Notes: generated by a model not told the origin, from the sequence alone. DNA of 64,000 bases from an uncultured Rhodospirillaceae bacterium (GCA_937927415.1 CALBDS010000001.1:321371-385370), one strand, 5' to 3'; positions 1 through 8,383 are shown, numbered from the stretch's first letter. Translations and numbers: made by a program.

Positions 1-195
1 GACCCGGCGCAGCCGGACGGTGGCGGTCAGCGAGCCGATCGATTCCAGCTCCATCCGCCGGGCGAGCGCCGCGCGCTCGGCCTCGTTGGCTTGGATGGTC
101 TGGACCACCTCCCCCCGCTGCACGGTGTCGGCGTTGACCGTGCGGGAGAATTCCGGCGGCGGCAGGTGATGCGGCGGTTCCTGGTTCTGTTTCAT
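1..195 (-). CDS. yceD: YceD/DUF177 family protein, 3' end outside window
   Basis: The first 65 residues of a DUF177 (YceD) protein, a family linked to 23S rRNA accumulation and usually found just upstream of rpmF or plsX-fabH. The start is ATG at 193-195. The visible part has the family pattern: an acidic/aromatic beginning (PPPEFSRTVN), then the Glu/Ala-rich helix and the strand SIGSLTATVRLRR. The reading frame runs off the left edge of the window without a stop. It lies 88 bases downstream of the cytochrome bc1 chaperone gene on the same strand, the usual alphaproteobacterial neighbour, so the two are probably cotranscribed. The exact role in rRNA processing is known only by family. Confidence 0.8.
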   Translation of the reverse strand, partial: MKQNQEPPHHLPPPEFSRTVNADTVQRGEVVQTIQANEAERAALARRMELESIGSLTATVRLRRV

Positions 196-283
196 GTCAC
201 GGCCCTCGTCGCCGCTTTCCATCCCGTTGTTTCGCAGCAAGATAGCATGGTTTCGCCATCCGGCGACCGCATGACGCGGGACC

Positions 284-844
284 TCAGCCCCGCACCGGCG
301 GCGGGGCCAGGGTGATGCGGGCCGCCGTCAGGGCCGCCACATCCTGTCCGGCCAGATGCGCGGCCTGGGTCCGTACATAGGATGCCAGGGCTGTCACCGC
401 CACCGGATCGGATTCGGGCACCGTACCATAAACATTGTTGTCGATGGCGGCCTCCAGGGCGGCGTCGCCGTCCGCGGCCAATGCCCGGTCATAGGCCTGG
501 ATGCGCCCGGCCATGCCGCGCACCATGCGCTTGACCCGCTTGCCCACCCCGGTGTCGCCAGCCCCCAGTTCGCGCAGGCTGTGGTCCATGTCGGCCACCA
601 TCACCTCGAACACCGTCTGGGAAAAGGCTTCGGCCACCGGCCCCTGCCCTTTCAGCCGGTGCATCAACAGGAAAACGTGCAGCGCCACCATGTCGAAACG
701 CCCGTCGATGGTGTCGGGCACCCCCCAGTCGCGGAAGAACTCCGGGCGGCGGGCCTGCGCCACCAGAACGGAAAACGCATCGAAGGCGGGACGGCGGTCC
801 CGGTCCCGTCCGGGAAACAGGCGGGCCAGAAGGCGAGCGAACAC
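284..844 (-). CDS. Ubiquinol-cytochrome c chaperone (CBP3/UQCC1-like)
   Basis: A 186-residue protein of the ubiquinol-cytochrome c chaperone family, the bacterial relatives of yeast Cbp3, which help cytochrome b or bc1 complex assembly. The N-terminus is short and basic. The diagnostic core follows: ARRPEFFRDWGVPDTIDG, then RFDMVALHVFLLMHRLKG, and a helical C-terminal half with DMDHSLRELGAGDTGVGKR. The start codon is GTG (842-844). No signal peptide or membrane helix is visible, so it is probably cytoplasmic or peripheral to the membrane. It is divergent from bamE, with about 140 bases between the two starts that should hold both promoters. Family assignment is firm; the client protein is inferred from homologues. 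Confidence 0.85.
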   Translation of the reverse strand: MFARLLARLFPGRDRDRRPAFDAFSVLVAQARRPEFFRDWGVPDTIDGRFDMVALHVFLLMHRLKGQGPVAEAFSQTVFEVMVADMDHSLRELGAGDTGVGKRVKRMVRGMAGRIQAYDRALAADGDAALEAAIDNNVYGTVPESDPVAVTALASYVRTQAAHLAGQDVAALTAARITLAPPPVRG

Positions 845-984
845 GAGTCGGGTGCCCCATCTCAGGAGTCGTTGACAGAACGAACCGCAGGGTGCGATTG
901 TCCTGCAGCCGTCCAGCGGTCAAGGGCCGGGGCGCCCATGGGTGCGGCGCGATCCGTCCTTGCCGGTCATCCTAGCCGAGCACC

Positions 985-1452
985 ATGACAAGATCGACTC
1001 TTCCGAAGCTGCTTGCCCTGTCCCTGCTGGGGATCGGTGCGTCTGCCTGCTCCCCCACGGTCGCCACCCGCGGCCATATGGTGGAAGCCGACCGTCTGGC
1101 CGAGATCCACACCGGCAGCAGCCGGCGGGAGGATGTGGCCTCTGTCCTCGGCACCCCCACCGCCGTCGGCACCTTCGACGGCTCCGTCTGGTACTACATC
1201 GGGCAGAAGACGGAAAAGACCGCCTTCTTCCAGCCCGAGGTGGTGGAACGCCAGGTGGTGGTCGTCCATTTCGACCCCCAGGGCGTGGTGTCGGATGTGA
1301 AGACGCTCGACAAATCCGCCGGCCAGGATATCGAGATGGTGGACCGCACCACCCCGACCCATGGCCGCGAGATGACCGTCCTGGAACAGATGCTGGGCAA
1401 CGTCGGCCGCTTTTCCGCCAAGGACAGCAAGGGCAAGGGACCGGGGAGCTGA
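985..1452 (+). CDS. bamE: Outer membrane assembly lipoprotein BamE (SmpA/OmlA)
   Basis: A 155-residue lipoprotein of the SmpA/OmlA family, a small subunit of the beta-barrel assembly (BAM) complex on the periplasmic face of the outer membrane. The N-terminus MTRSTLPKLLALSLLGIG is a lipoprotein signal peptide ending in a lipobox, with Cys22 as the lipidated residue (GASAC). The body has the BamE hallmarks: a helix with IHTGSSRREDVASVLGTP, then GTFDGSVWYYIGQ, and the strand QVVVVHFDPQGVV. The C-terminal 35 residues are polar and probably disordered. It is monocistronic, ending just before a strong bidirectional terminator. Another BAM subunit, bamD, is about 48 kb away in this window. Confidence 0.9.
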   Translation: MTRSTLPKLLALSLLGIGASACSPTVATRGHMVEADRLAEIHTGSSRREDVASVLGTPTAVGTFDGSVWYYIGQKTEKTAFFQPEVVERQVVVVHFDPQGVVSDVKTLDKSAGQDIEMVDRTTPTHGREMTVLEQMLGNVGRFSAKDSKGKGPGS

Positions 1453-1490
1453 TTGCCCCCTCCCCCCACGGGTCTTCCGGACAAAAAGAA

Positions 1491-1513
1491 CCCCGGCAGC
1501 GACGCTGCCGGGG
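1491..1513. terminator. Bidirectional rho-independent terminator between bamE and hppA
   Basis: A perfect 10-base-pair stem (1491-1500 with 1504-1513) closes on a GAC loop. It is followed on the plus strand by TTTTT (1514-1518) and preceded by AAAAAGAA (1483-1490), which becomes a T-tract on the minus strand. The convergent genes bamE and hppA end on either side, so the structure should stop transcription from both. Confidence 0.92.
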
Positions 1514-1539
1514 TTTTTCGTTTGAGGCATCCCGTCCGA

Positions 1540-3654
1540 TCAGGCCAGCGAGTGCAAAATCGCCAGCAGCAGGATCGCCACGATGTTGATGATCTTGATC
1601 ATCGGGTTGACCGCCGGACCGGCGGTGTCCTTGTACGGGTCGCCGACGGTGTCGCCGGTGACCGCCGCCTTATGGGCGTCGGACCCCTTGCCGCCGTGGT
1701 TGCCCTCTTCGATGTACTTCTTGGCGTTGTCCCAGGCCCCACCGCCCGAGGTCATGGAAATCGCCACGAACACGCCGGTGACGATGGTCCCCAGCAGCAT
1801 CGCCCCCAGGGAGGCAAAGGCCGCGGACTGTCCACCGATGGCGTTGATGACCACATAGAGCACCACCGGGGCGAAGACCGGCAGCATCGACGGGATCACC
1901 ATTTCCTTGATCGCCGCACGGGTCAGCAGATCGACCGCCCGGCCATAGTCGGGCTTGGCCGTGCCTTCCATGATGCCGGCGATTTCACGGAACTGGCGGC
2001 GCACCTCCACCACCACCGAACCGGCGGCACGGCCGACCGCGGTCATGCCCATAGACCCGAACAGATAGGGCAGCAGACCGCCCACCAGCAGACCCACCAC
2101 CACATACGGGTCGTCCAGGCGGAATTCGACCGGCACGTTGGGGAAGTAGTGCTTCAGATCCTGAACGTAGGCGGCAAACAGCACCAGGGCCGCCAGACCG
2201 GCCGACCCGATGGCATAGCCCTTGGTCACCGCCTTGGTGGTGTTGCCCACGGCGTCCAGCGCGTCGGTGGTGACACGGATGTCCTTGGGCATTTCCGACA
2301 TTTCGGCAATGCCGCCGGCGTTGTCGGTCACCGGGCCGTACGCGTCGAGCGCCACCACCATGCCGGCCAGCGCCAGCATGGTCGTCGCCGCCACGCCGAT
2401 GCCGAACACGCCCGCCTGGTTGAAGGCGATCAGGATGCCGGCGCAGATCACCACCACCGGCAGGGCCGTCGATTCCATCGACACCGCCAGCCCTTGGATG
2501 ACGTTGGTGCCATGGCCGGTCTCGGACGCCTTGGCGACGCTGCGCACCGGGCGGAAGACGGTGGAGGTGTAGTATTCCGTGATCCACACCAGAAGGCCGG
2601 TGACCGCCAGCCCCACCAGCGAGCAGACGAACAGGTTGCTGCCGGTGATGGCCACCGTGGCCCCACCGCCCGCCGCCATCTGGATCGGAGTCTTGAATCC
2701 GAACATGATCGCCGTGACGATCAGCACCAGCACCAGCGACAGGCCGGCGGCGACGATCAGCCCCTTGTACAGGGCCGCCATGATGTTGTTGGACGATCCC
2801 AGCTTGACGAAGAAGGTGCCGGCCACCGACGCGGCGATGCACACCGCCCCGATCACCAGCGGGTAAAGCAGCAGGCTGCGCACCACGTCGCCGGTGAAGA
2901 AGATGGCTGCCAGCAGCATGGTGGCGACGATGGTCACCGCATAGGTTTCGAACAGGTCGGCGGCCATGCCGGCGCAGTCGCCCACATTGTCGCCCACGTT
3001 GTCGGCGATGACCGCCGGGTTGCGGGGGTCATCCTCGGGGATGCCGGCTTCGACCTTGCCCACCAGATCGGCGCCCACGTCAGCGCCCTTGGTGAAGATG
3101 CCGCCGCCCAGACGGGCGAAGATGGAAATCAGCGACGCCCCGAAGCTGAGCGCCACCAGGGCTTCCAGCACGGCGCGGACCTGCACCGGGTCGGTCACCT
3201 TGTAGATCATGGACAGGATGCCGAAATAGCCGCCCACACCCAGCAGGCCCAGCCCCACCACCAGCATGCCGGTGATGGCCCCGGCCTTGAAGGCGATGTC
3301 CAGGGCCTTGGCCAGCCCCTCGGTGGCGGCCTGGGCGGTGCGGACGTTGGCGCGCACCGACACGTTCATGCCGATGTAGCCAGCCACCCCCGACAGCACG
3401 GAACCGATCAGGAAGCCGATCGCCACGTGCAGCCCAAGGAACCCGCCCAAAATCACCAGGATGACGACACCGACCACCGCGATGGTGGTGTATTGCCGGT
3501 TGAGGTAGGCGCGCGCCCCCTCCTGCACCGCGGCGGCAATCTCCTGCATCCGCGGGGAACCGGCGGATGCAGCCATGACCTGCTTGCCGGCATAGACGCC
3601 ATAGGCAAGCGCAAGCAAGCCACAGGCAATGATGACTAAGAATCCCAGCGCCAT
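1540..3654 (-). CDS. hppA: K+-independent proton-pumping membrane pyrophosphatase
   Basis: A 704-residue membrane-bound H+-translocating inorganic pyrophosphatase, an integral inner-membrane pump that couples PPi hydrolysis to proton export. About 16 hydrophobic helices are visible. The substrate-binding signature is present: FTKGADVGADLVGKVE followed by the acidic loop GIPEDDPRNPAVIADNVGDN. A second acidic site is DAYGPVTDNAGGIAEM. In the K+-determining segment the sequence is GNTTKA, with Lys (residue 474) where K+-dependent enzymes have Ala, so this is the K+-independent class by established family rules. The start ATG has a good ribosome binding site (AGGGGGA). It is transcribed alone toward the shared terminator with bamE. 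It supports PPi recycling and pH or energy homeostasis. Confidence 0.96.
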   Translation of the reverse strand: MALGFLVIIACGLLALAYGVYAGKQVMAASAGSPRMQEIAAAVQEGARAYLNRQYTTIAVVGVVILVILGGFLGLHVAIGFLIGSVLSGVAGYIGMNVSVRANVRTAQAATEGLAKALDIAFKAGAITGMLVVGLGLLGVGGYFGILSMIYKVTDPVQVRAVLEALVALSFGASLISIFARLGGGIFTKGADVGADLVGKVEAGIPEDDPRNPAVIADNVGDNVGDCAGMAADLFETYAVTIVATMLLAAIFFTGDVVRSLLLYPLVIGAVCIAASVAGTFFVKLGSSNNIMAALYKGLIVAAGLSLVLVLIVTAIMFGFKTPIQMAAGGGATVAITGSNLFVCSLVGLAVTGLLVWITEYYTSTVFRPVRSVAKASETGHGTNVIQGLAVSMESTALPVVVICAGILIAFNQAGVFGIGVAATTMLALAGMVVALDAYGPVTDNAGGIAEMSEMPKDIRVTTDALDAVGNTTKAVTKGYAIGSAGLAALVLFAAYVQDLKHYFPNVPVEFRLDDPYVVVGLLVGGLLPYLFGSMGMTAVGRAAGSVVVEVRRQFREIAGIMEGTAKPDYGRAVDLLTRAAIKEMVIPSMLPVFAPVVLYVVINAIGGQSAAFASLGAMLLGTIVTGVFVAISMTSGGGAWDNAKKYIEEGNHGGKGSDAHKAAVTGDTVGDPYKDTAGPAVNPMIKIINIVAILLLAILHSLA

Positions 3655-3839
3655 CCCATCCCCCTAAAATAATTATTGGTAACCCGGCAGTTCCGCTGAC
3701 CTAATTTTTTCGGTGGAGTCGCTGCCCGACGGCTTTTCGGGGAAAAGGATGCCCAACCTCCAGTTCCTTTGCAATATCCGCAAAGGCGAAAACGGCGCGG
3801 CGAATTGGCCTGATTGGGTCTGTGATCCTGACTTATTTG

Positions 3840-4301
3840 CTACAAATTGCGCTGGGTGACCACCTGGACCAGGACATCATGGACAACATCCTTGCCCAAA
3901 ACCTTGCGGGCGGCCTGGGTCAGCTTTTCCTTCACCGCCGGTATATTGACGATATTTCCTGTCATGATCGAACGATCATCCACCGCGGCATAGAGGGCCG
4001 TGATGAAAGCGTCGATCAGTTGTGTCTGACGGCCCACGGTTTCCGGCTGGCGGACCGCTTCGATCTCGACCGTGGCGACGATGGTGATGAACTGCTGCAC
4101 CCGGTTGGCGCCGATCATCGGCACCACGATGGGGGTAACGCGGATATAGGCCGGGGGACCGGGCGGCGGCGGGGGTGGGGGCGGTTTGGGGGTTGCCGCC
4201 TCTTCCTTCTCCACCGTGTATTTGTGGTAGAGCCAAAGCGCCCCGGCCCCTGCCCCGCCCAGCAGCAGCAGGCCGACGATCAGCAGAATGACGATCTTCA
4301 T
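3840..4301 (-). CDS. FliL-like membrane-anchored protein (paralogue 1)
   Basis: A 153-residue protein of unknown precise function with a FliL-like layout. One transmembrane helix (residues about 3-24) is followed by a charged stretch, a nine-proline linker (PPPPPPPPGPP, around residue 40) and a C-terminal domain of about 100 residues. The domain has the FliL pattern: IRVTPIVVPM, a long strand ITIVATVEIEA, the helix LIDAFITALYAAV, then a final helix and VLVQVV strand. FliL proteins sit at the flagellar basal body around the stator. Here the neighbours are metabolic (thiL, hppA), so a flagellar role is not shown by context. Two clear paralogues lie at 15874-16308 and 16334-16744. Placing this in the FliL family is my inference from pattern, not from a search. 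Confidence 0.65.
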   Translation of the reverse strand: MKIVILLIVGLLLLGGAGAGALWLYHKYTVEKEEAATPKPPPPPPPPGPPAYIRVTPIVVPMIGANRVQQFITIVATVEIEAVRQPETVGRQTQLIDAFITALYAAVDDRSIMTGNIVNIPAVKEKLTQAARKVLGKDVVHDVLVQVVTQRNL

Positions 4302-4358
4302 GGACGGTGCCTCGTTTGCGCCGCCGCCGGCCCGTTGACCGGCGGCTGAAGGGACCGG

Positions 4359-5366
4359 TCAGAAATGCGACCAGCCCGCCGTGGGCAGCGCCATCGGGCG
4401 CCCCTGCCCGTCCAGAACATGGACCAACCCCGCCGGCCCGTCCAGCGTGCGGCCGATCTCGGTGATGGCGACTCCGGTTTCCCCGGCCAGCGCCGTCACT
4501 GCGGCACGGCTCTCCGCCGGGGCGGTGAACAGCAGTTCGTAATCATCGCCGCCGGTCAGCACCGTGACCAGCCGCGACGGGTCGGCCGTCACCGCCCGCC
4601 GGGCCGCCGCCGACAGCGGCACCCGCGCGGAGTCGATCTCCGCGGCGCAGCCGGATTCCTCCGCCAGATGCCCCAGATCGGCCACCAGCCCGTCGGACAC
4701 GTCCAGGCACGACGCCGCCAGCCCGCGCAACCGCCGCCCCACCGCCAGCCGCGGTTCGGGACGGCGCAGCCGCTCCAGCAGCACCGCCGCATCCTCCGGC
4801 GCAAGCCCGGCGAGCGTGCCCAGCGCCTGCTGCAGCCCCAGGGCTGCATCGCCGATGGTGCCGGTGACGAACACCGGATCGCCCGCCGGGCGCGGGGAAC
4901 GGCGGGGCAGCGCCATGCCCGCCGGCACCAGCCCCATGGCCGTCAGGCTCAGGGTCACCGGCCCGGTGGTTGACACGGAATCGCCCCCCGCCAGCCCGAT
5001 GCCGTAGCGCCCCTGCTCCGCGCCCAAGGCGGCGGCAAAGGCGGCCAGCCAGGATTCCGGCAGGGTCTTGGGCAGTGCTGTGACAAGGGTGTAGGCCAGC
5101 GGATCCGCCCCCATGGCGGCCAGATCCGACAGATTGACCCGCATCAGCTTGGCGGCGATGTCGGCGGGGTCGTCATCGGGGAAGAAATGGATGCCGGCGA
5201 CCATGCCGTCGCTGGTCACCACCAGTTCCTGCCCCGGCGGCACGGCAAAGACGGCGGCGTCGTTGGTCAGCCCCAGGGAACCGGGGAACGACGCCGCCAG
5301 CGGCTTGAAATAACGGTCGATGCGGCGGAATTCCCCGGCGGGCGGGGATGCCGGGTCAGCCGGCAT
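4359..5366 (-). CDS. thiL: Thiamine-monophosphate kinase
   Basis: A 335-residue ThiL, the cytoplasmic kinase that makes thiamine diphosphate from thiamine monophosphate and ATP. Family signatures in order: an N-terminal GEFRRIDRYF, the acidic metal site LTNDAAVF (often GDDAA in relatives), TSDGMVAGIHF, LAAMGADPLAY, GGDSVSTTG, DVSDGLVADLGHLA and GGDDYELLFT near the C-terminus. It overlaps the end of nusB by 11 bases and belongs to the riboflavin/nusB operon. This nusB-thiL order is conserved in alphaproteobacteria. Only the Asn in place of Asp in the first acidic motif is unusual. Confidence 0.95.
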   Translation of the reverse strand: MPADPASPPAGEFRRIDRYFKPLAASFPGSLGLTNDAAVFAVPPGQELVVTSDGMVAGIHFFPDDDPADIAAKLMRVNLSDLAAMGADPLAYTLVTALPKTLPESWLAAFAAALGAEQGRYGIGLAGGDSVSTTGPVTLSLTAMGLVPAGMALPRRSPRPAGDPVFVTGTIGDAALGLQQALGTLAGLAPEDAAVLLERLRRPEPRLAVGRRLRGLAASCLDVSDGLVADLGHLAEESGCAAEIDSARVPLSAAARRAVTADPSRLVTVLTGGDDYELLFTAPAESRAAVTALAGETGVAITEIGRTLDGPAGLVHVLDGQGRPMALPTAGWSHF

Positions 5367-5922
5367 GCTTCCCGGCGGGCGGCGGCACCGGCTGGGCCAT
5401 TTCCTCGGCCCGCAGGGTGCGGGCCACGGTGTCCAGAACGCCGTTCACCATGCCCGGCTCGCGCCCGGCAAAGAAGGCGTGGGCCACGTCCACATATTCG
5501 CTGATGATGATGCGCGGGTGCAGATCGGCGTGGGCGAACAGTTCGTAGCCGCCGGCGCGCAGGATGGCGCGCAGCAGCAACTCCAGCCGGTCCAGCGGAT
5601 AGCGCGCATCAAGCGCCGCCCCGACCACGCCGTCCACCTCCGCCCCGCGGAAGGTGACGCCGCGCACGATGTCGGCGAAAAGCTGGGGGTCGCCGGCCAC
5701 ATAGCGGTCGCCGTCAACCTCGTGCCCCAGACGGTGGGCGACGAATTCGCCGATCACCGATTCGGCCCCGGCGCCGGACAGGTCGATCTGGTACAGGGCC
5801 TGCACCGCGGCCAGCCGGGCCGCCTTGCGCCGCGCCTTGGCCGAGCCGCCTCCGGTCCGGTTGCCACCCTTGCGGGGGCCGCGCTTGGCAGGCGGGGAGG
5901 AAGGCGCGTCGTGGTTGCTCAT
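5356..5922 (-). CDS. nusB: Transcription antitermination factor NusB
   Basis: A 188-residue NusB, the RNA-binding antitermination protein that acts with NusE on boxA of rRNA operons. The start is ATG at 5920-5922 (MSNHDAPSS). A longer in-frame extension upstream would run into ribH and has no NusB-like sequence. The first 30 residues are basic and Gly/Pro-rich (RKGGNRTGGG), longer than in E. coli. The conserved fold begins at KAARLAAVQALYQIDLSG and includes YPLDRLELLLRAILRAGGYEL and a helix with IIISEYVDVAHAFF, ending at VNGVLDTVARTLR. It lies between ribH (53 bases upstream) and thiL (overlapping), as in many proteobacteria. Confidence 0.95.
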   Translation of the reverse strand: MSNHDAPSSPPAKRGPRKGGNRTGGGSAKARRKAARLAAVQALYQIDLSGAGAESVIGEFVAHRLGHEVDGDRYVAGDPQLFADIVRGVTFRGAEVDGVVGAALDARYPLDRLELLLRAILRAGGYELFAHADLHPRIIISEYVDVAHAFFAGREPGMVNGVLDTVARTLRAEEMAQPVPPPAGKHAG

Positions 5923-5975
5923 GGTCCAATCAACACTGTCGGTCAGAGAAAAGGAAACGGCCCGCACCCGCGGCG

Positions 5976-6440
5976 TCACCGCGGATACAGGTGGAACTGG
6001 CGCTTCAGATCGATCATGTCGAGGCAGGCCCGCGCCGCATGGCCCCCCCGGTTGCGGCTGCCGACGGTGGCCCGCACCCAAGCCTGTTCCCGGTTCTCAA
6101 CCGTCAGAATGCCGTTGCCCAGCGCCAGCGTGTAGCGCAGGGCGACATCCTGCACCCCCCGCATGCTCTCGGCACACAGCACGTCATACTGCGTCGTCTC
6201 GCCCCGGATCACACAGCCCAGCGCCACATAACCGTCGAAGCGCCGCCGGGCGGTGTAATAGTCCATCGAACGCACGGCGTAAAGGATTGCCGCGGGAATT
6301 TCCAGAACCCCCGGCACCGGCACCCGCTGGTACGTGGCCCCGCAGCGGTGCAGTTCCCCCACGGCCCCGCGGGCCAGCTCGTCAACGATGTCGTCGTGGA
6401 AGCGTGCCTCCACCACCATGATATGAGGAATATCGGTCAT
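5976..6440 (-). CDS. ribH: 6,7-dimethyl-8-ribityllumazine synthase
   Basis: A 154-residue lumazine synthase, which condenses the pyrimidine intermediate with 3,4-dihydroxy-2-butanone 4-phosphate in the penultimate step of riboflavin synthesis. The family pattern is clear: VVEARFHDDIVDELARGA, VPGVLEIPAAI, YVALGCVIRGETT, and LALGNGILTVENREQAWVRA. The residue after GETT is Gln84 (codon CAG at 6189-6191). In well-studied enzymes this is a conserved His, proposed to act in acid/base catalysis. The rest of the phosphate-binding RGET motif is kept. It lies in the rib-nusB-thiL operon. Function is very likely kept, but the substitution should be checked against close relatives, and a second ribH may exist elsewhere. 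Confidence 0.92.
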   Translation of the reverse strand: MTDIPHIMVVEARFHDDIVDELARGAVGELHRCGATYQRVPVPGVLEIPAAILYAVRSMDYYTARRRFDGYVALGCVIRGETTQYDVLCAESMRGVQDVALRYTLALGNGILTVENREQAWVRATVGSRNRGGHAARACLDMIDLKRQFHLYPR

Positions 6441-6477
6441 GGCGGCAACACCCGCTTCCTGGAAACGACAGCCCCGC

Positions 6478-7620
6478 TCAGTCCCCCGCGCTTACCGGCT
6501 TGCCCGGCAGCGGGATGGCCCGATGCCCGACCACCGTCAGCCCATAGCCTTCCAGGCTGATGATGGAGCGTTTGCGGTTGGACAGCAGAATCATCCTGCG
6601 CACGCCGAGGTCCAGCAGAATCTGCGCCCCGACACCATAGTCGCGCAGTTCCGGCACCTCGCCGCTCACCCCTTCCAGCCGGGCCTTGGCCTGGGCCGAC
6701 AGGCCGGTGGCATGCGGTTCGCGCAGCAGCACGATGACGCCGCGCCCTTCGCGGGCGATCATCTCCATGCTGGCCTGCAGTTCCCCCTCCCGCCCCTGGG
6801 AGCGGTCGCCCAACACATCGTCCAGCACCGACAGGGCATGCATGCGCACCAGCACCGGCTCGTCGCCGGAGATGTCACCGCGGACCAGGGCGATATGCTC
6901 GGCGTAGGCCACCTTGTTGGTGTAGAGGTACATCTGGAAGCGCCCGCCGTGGGTGCTGTCCAGGGTGGTGGCCAGACGCTGCTCGACGATGGTTTCCGTG
7001 CGGCGGCGATAGGCGATCAGGTCGGCGATGGTGCCCACCTTCAGCCCGTGCAACTGGGCGAAGGTGATCAGGTCGGGCAGACGGGCCATGGACCCGTCAT
7101 CGTTCATGATCTCGCAGATCACCCCCGCCGGGGTCAGCCCCGCCATGCGGGCGATGTCCACCGACGCTTCCGTGTGGCCGGCGCGGACCAGAACGCCGCC
7201 GTCGCGGGCCAGCAGCGGGAAGATGTGGCCGGGGGTGGCGATGTCCTGCGGCCCGGCATCGGGATCGATGGCGACCGCGATGGTGCGGGCGCGGTCGGCG
7301 GCGGAAATGCCGGTGGTTACCCCCTCCCGCGCCTCGATGGACACGGTGAAGGCGGTCTGGTGGCGGGATGCGTTCTGCTGCGCCATCAGCGGCAGGTTCA
7401 GCGCCTCGATCCGCCCGCGGTCCATGGCCAGACAGATCAGGCCGCGGCCGTGCTTGGCCATGAAATTGACGGCCTCGGTGGTCGCCATCTGGGCCGGGAT
7501 CACGAGATCGCCTTCGTTCTCGCGGTCCTCGTCATCCACCAGGATGAACATCCGGCCCTGGCGGGCCTCTTCCAGAATCTCTTCGGTCGAGGCGAGTGCG
7601 GCGTGATAGTCGGACGTCAT
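6478..7620 (-). CDS. ribB: 3,4-dihydroxy-2-butanone 4-phosphate synthase with degenerate GTP cyclohydrolase II domain
   Basis: A 380-residue two-domain protein. Residues 1-205 are an intact RibB, which makes the four-carbon riboflavin precursor from ribulose 5-phosphate: DDEDRENEGDL (29-39), SRHQTAFTVSI, HTEASVD (149-155) and GVICE (166-170). Residues about 210-370 have the GTP cyclohydrolase II fold pattern (LVRGDI, LRDYGVGAQILLDLG, LEGYGL). All three zinc cysteines are gone: the usual HSEC is HALS (261-264) and the CDCG position is RSQG (273-276). The RQEGRGIGL catalytic loop is REPHATGL. The second domain is therefore very unlikely to open GTP, and that step must come from another gene. 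Such hybrid proteins are known in alphaproteobacteria. The stop overlaps... the neighbouring ribE stop region: ribE ends 4 bases inside this gene's start (ATGA overlap). Confidence 0.92.
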   Translation of the reverse strand: MTSDYHAALASTEEILEEARQGRMFILVDDEDRENEGDLVIPAQMATTEAVNFMAKHGRGLICLAMDRGRIEALNLPLMAQQNASRHQTAFTVSIEAREGVTTGISAADRARTIAVAIDPDAGPQDIATPGHIFPLLARDGGVLVRAGHTEASVDIARMAGLTPAGVICEIMNDDGSMARLPDLITFAQLHGLKVGTIADLIAYRRRTETIVEQRLATTLDSTHGGRFQMYLYTNKVAYAEHIALVRGDISGDEPVLVRMHALSVLDDVLGDRSQGREGELQASMEMIAREGRGVIVLLREPHATGLSAQAKARLEGVSGEVPELRDYGVGAQILLDLGVRRMILLSNRKRSIISLEGYGLTVVGHRAIPLPGKPVSAGD

Positions 7621-8204
7621 TCCTGCCCCACCAGACGGGCCACATAACGGGCCAGCATATCCACTTCCATGTTCACCTTATCACCCGGCTTCAGATCGCC
7701 GAAGGTGGTGGCGATCTGGGTGTGGGGAATGATGTTGATGCCGAAGCGCGCACCATCCACCTCATTCACCGTCAGCGACACGCCGTCCAGCGCCACCGAC
7801 CCCTTGGAGGCCACGTACTTCTCCAGCCCCGCCGGGGCCTCGAACGTCAGGCGCACGGATTCCCCGTCGGGGCGGACGTCCGCGACGGTGGCGACGCCAT
7901 CCACATGGCCATAGACCAGATGACCGCCCAGCTCGTCGCCCAGCTTCAGCGAGCGTTCCAGATTGACCCGCGTGCCGGCACCCCAGCCCCCCAGCGTGGT
8001 CTTGGACAGGGTTTCGGCCGACGCCTGCACGGCGAACCAGCCCGGCCCCTTTTCCACCACGGTCAGGCAGACGCCGTTGTTGGCGATGGACGCGCCGATG
8101 GGCACGGCATCCATGTCAAAGGCCGTCTCGATGGTGAAGCGCGTGTCGCCCTGCTTCTCGACGGAGCGGACACGGCCAATGTCAGTGATGATTCCAGTGA
8201 ACAT
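7617..8204 (-). CDS. ribE: Riboflavin synthase, alpha subunit
   Basis: A 195-residue riboflavin synthase, which dismutates two lumazine molecules to riboflavin and the pyrimidine precursor. The start is ATG at 8202-8204, giving the invariant N-terminus MFTGIIT; a TTG three codons upstream is a poor alternative. The two lumazine-binding repeats are visible. The first has SIANNGVCLTVV and LSKTTLG. The second has LEKYVASKGSVALDGVSLTVNEV and IIPHTQIATT. The usual linker GGHLVYGHVDG is between them. It overlaps the downstream ribB start by four bases, so the two are probably translationally coupled. About 180 bases separate it from ribD upstream. That gap has no FMN riboswitch signature, so FMN control is not evident here. 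Confidence 0.96.
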   Translation of the reverse strand: MFTGIITDIGRVRSVEKQGDTRFTIETAFDMDAVPIGASIANNGVCLTVVEKGPGWFAVQASAETLSKTTLGGWGAGTRVNLERSLKLGDELGGHLVYGHVDGVATVADVRPDGESVRLTFEAPAGLEKYVASKGSVALDGVSLTVNEVDGARFGINIIPHTQIATTFGDLKPGDKVNMEVDMLARYVARLVGQE

Positions 8205-8383
8205 GTTCGCCAATCCAACAGTTCTTTCGGCGGACGGCAGCGTCCATCAAAACCGATAGGAAAACAAGGATTAACCCATCCGGCCCCAACCGGCAATGGT
8301 CATGCTGCGCGGGAACGATGTGAATTCAGGGGAATTCTCCCATTTCGGACAGGGGAAACCCTAACACCCTCCTCAAAGCCCCC

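Noticed and set aside
1453..3639. A 728-codon open frame antisense to hppA, and similar very long antisense frames opposite smc (33871-37518), the PBP gene and tolB
   Set aside because: They are His/Gly/Arg/Asp-rich shadows of GC-rich genes on the other strand, with no family motif, while the opposing frames are clear conserved proteins.
3766..3786. Hairpin CCTTTGC/GCAAAGG between hppA and the FliL-like gene as a terminator
   Set aside because: Only seven base pairs, without a T-tract on the minus strand; could be chance in a promoter region.
8205..8383. Possible FMN riboswitch between ribD and ribE
   Set aside because: The conserved FMN element blocks (such as AGGGGC and GGTGAAATTCC at the right spacing) are absent; only weak hairpins are present.
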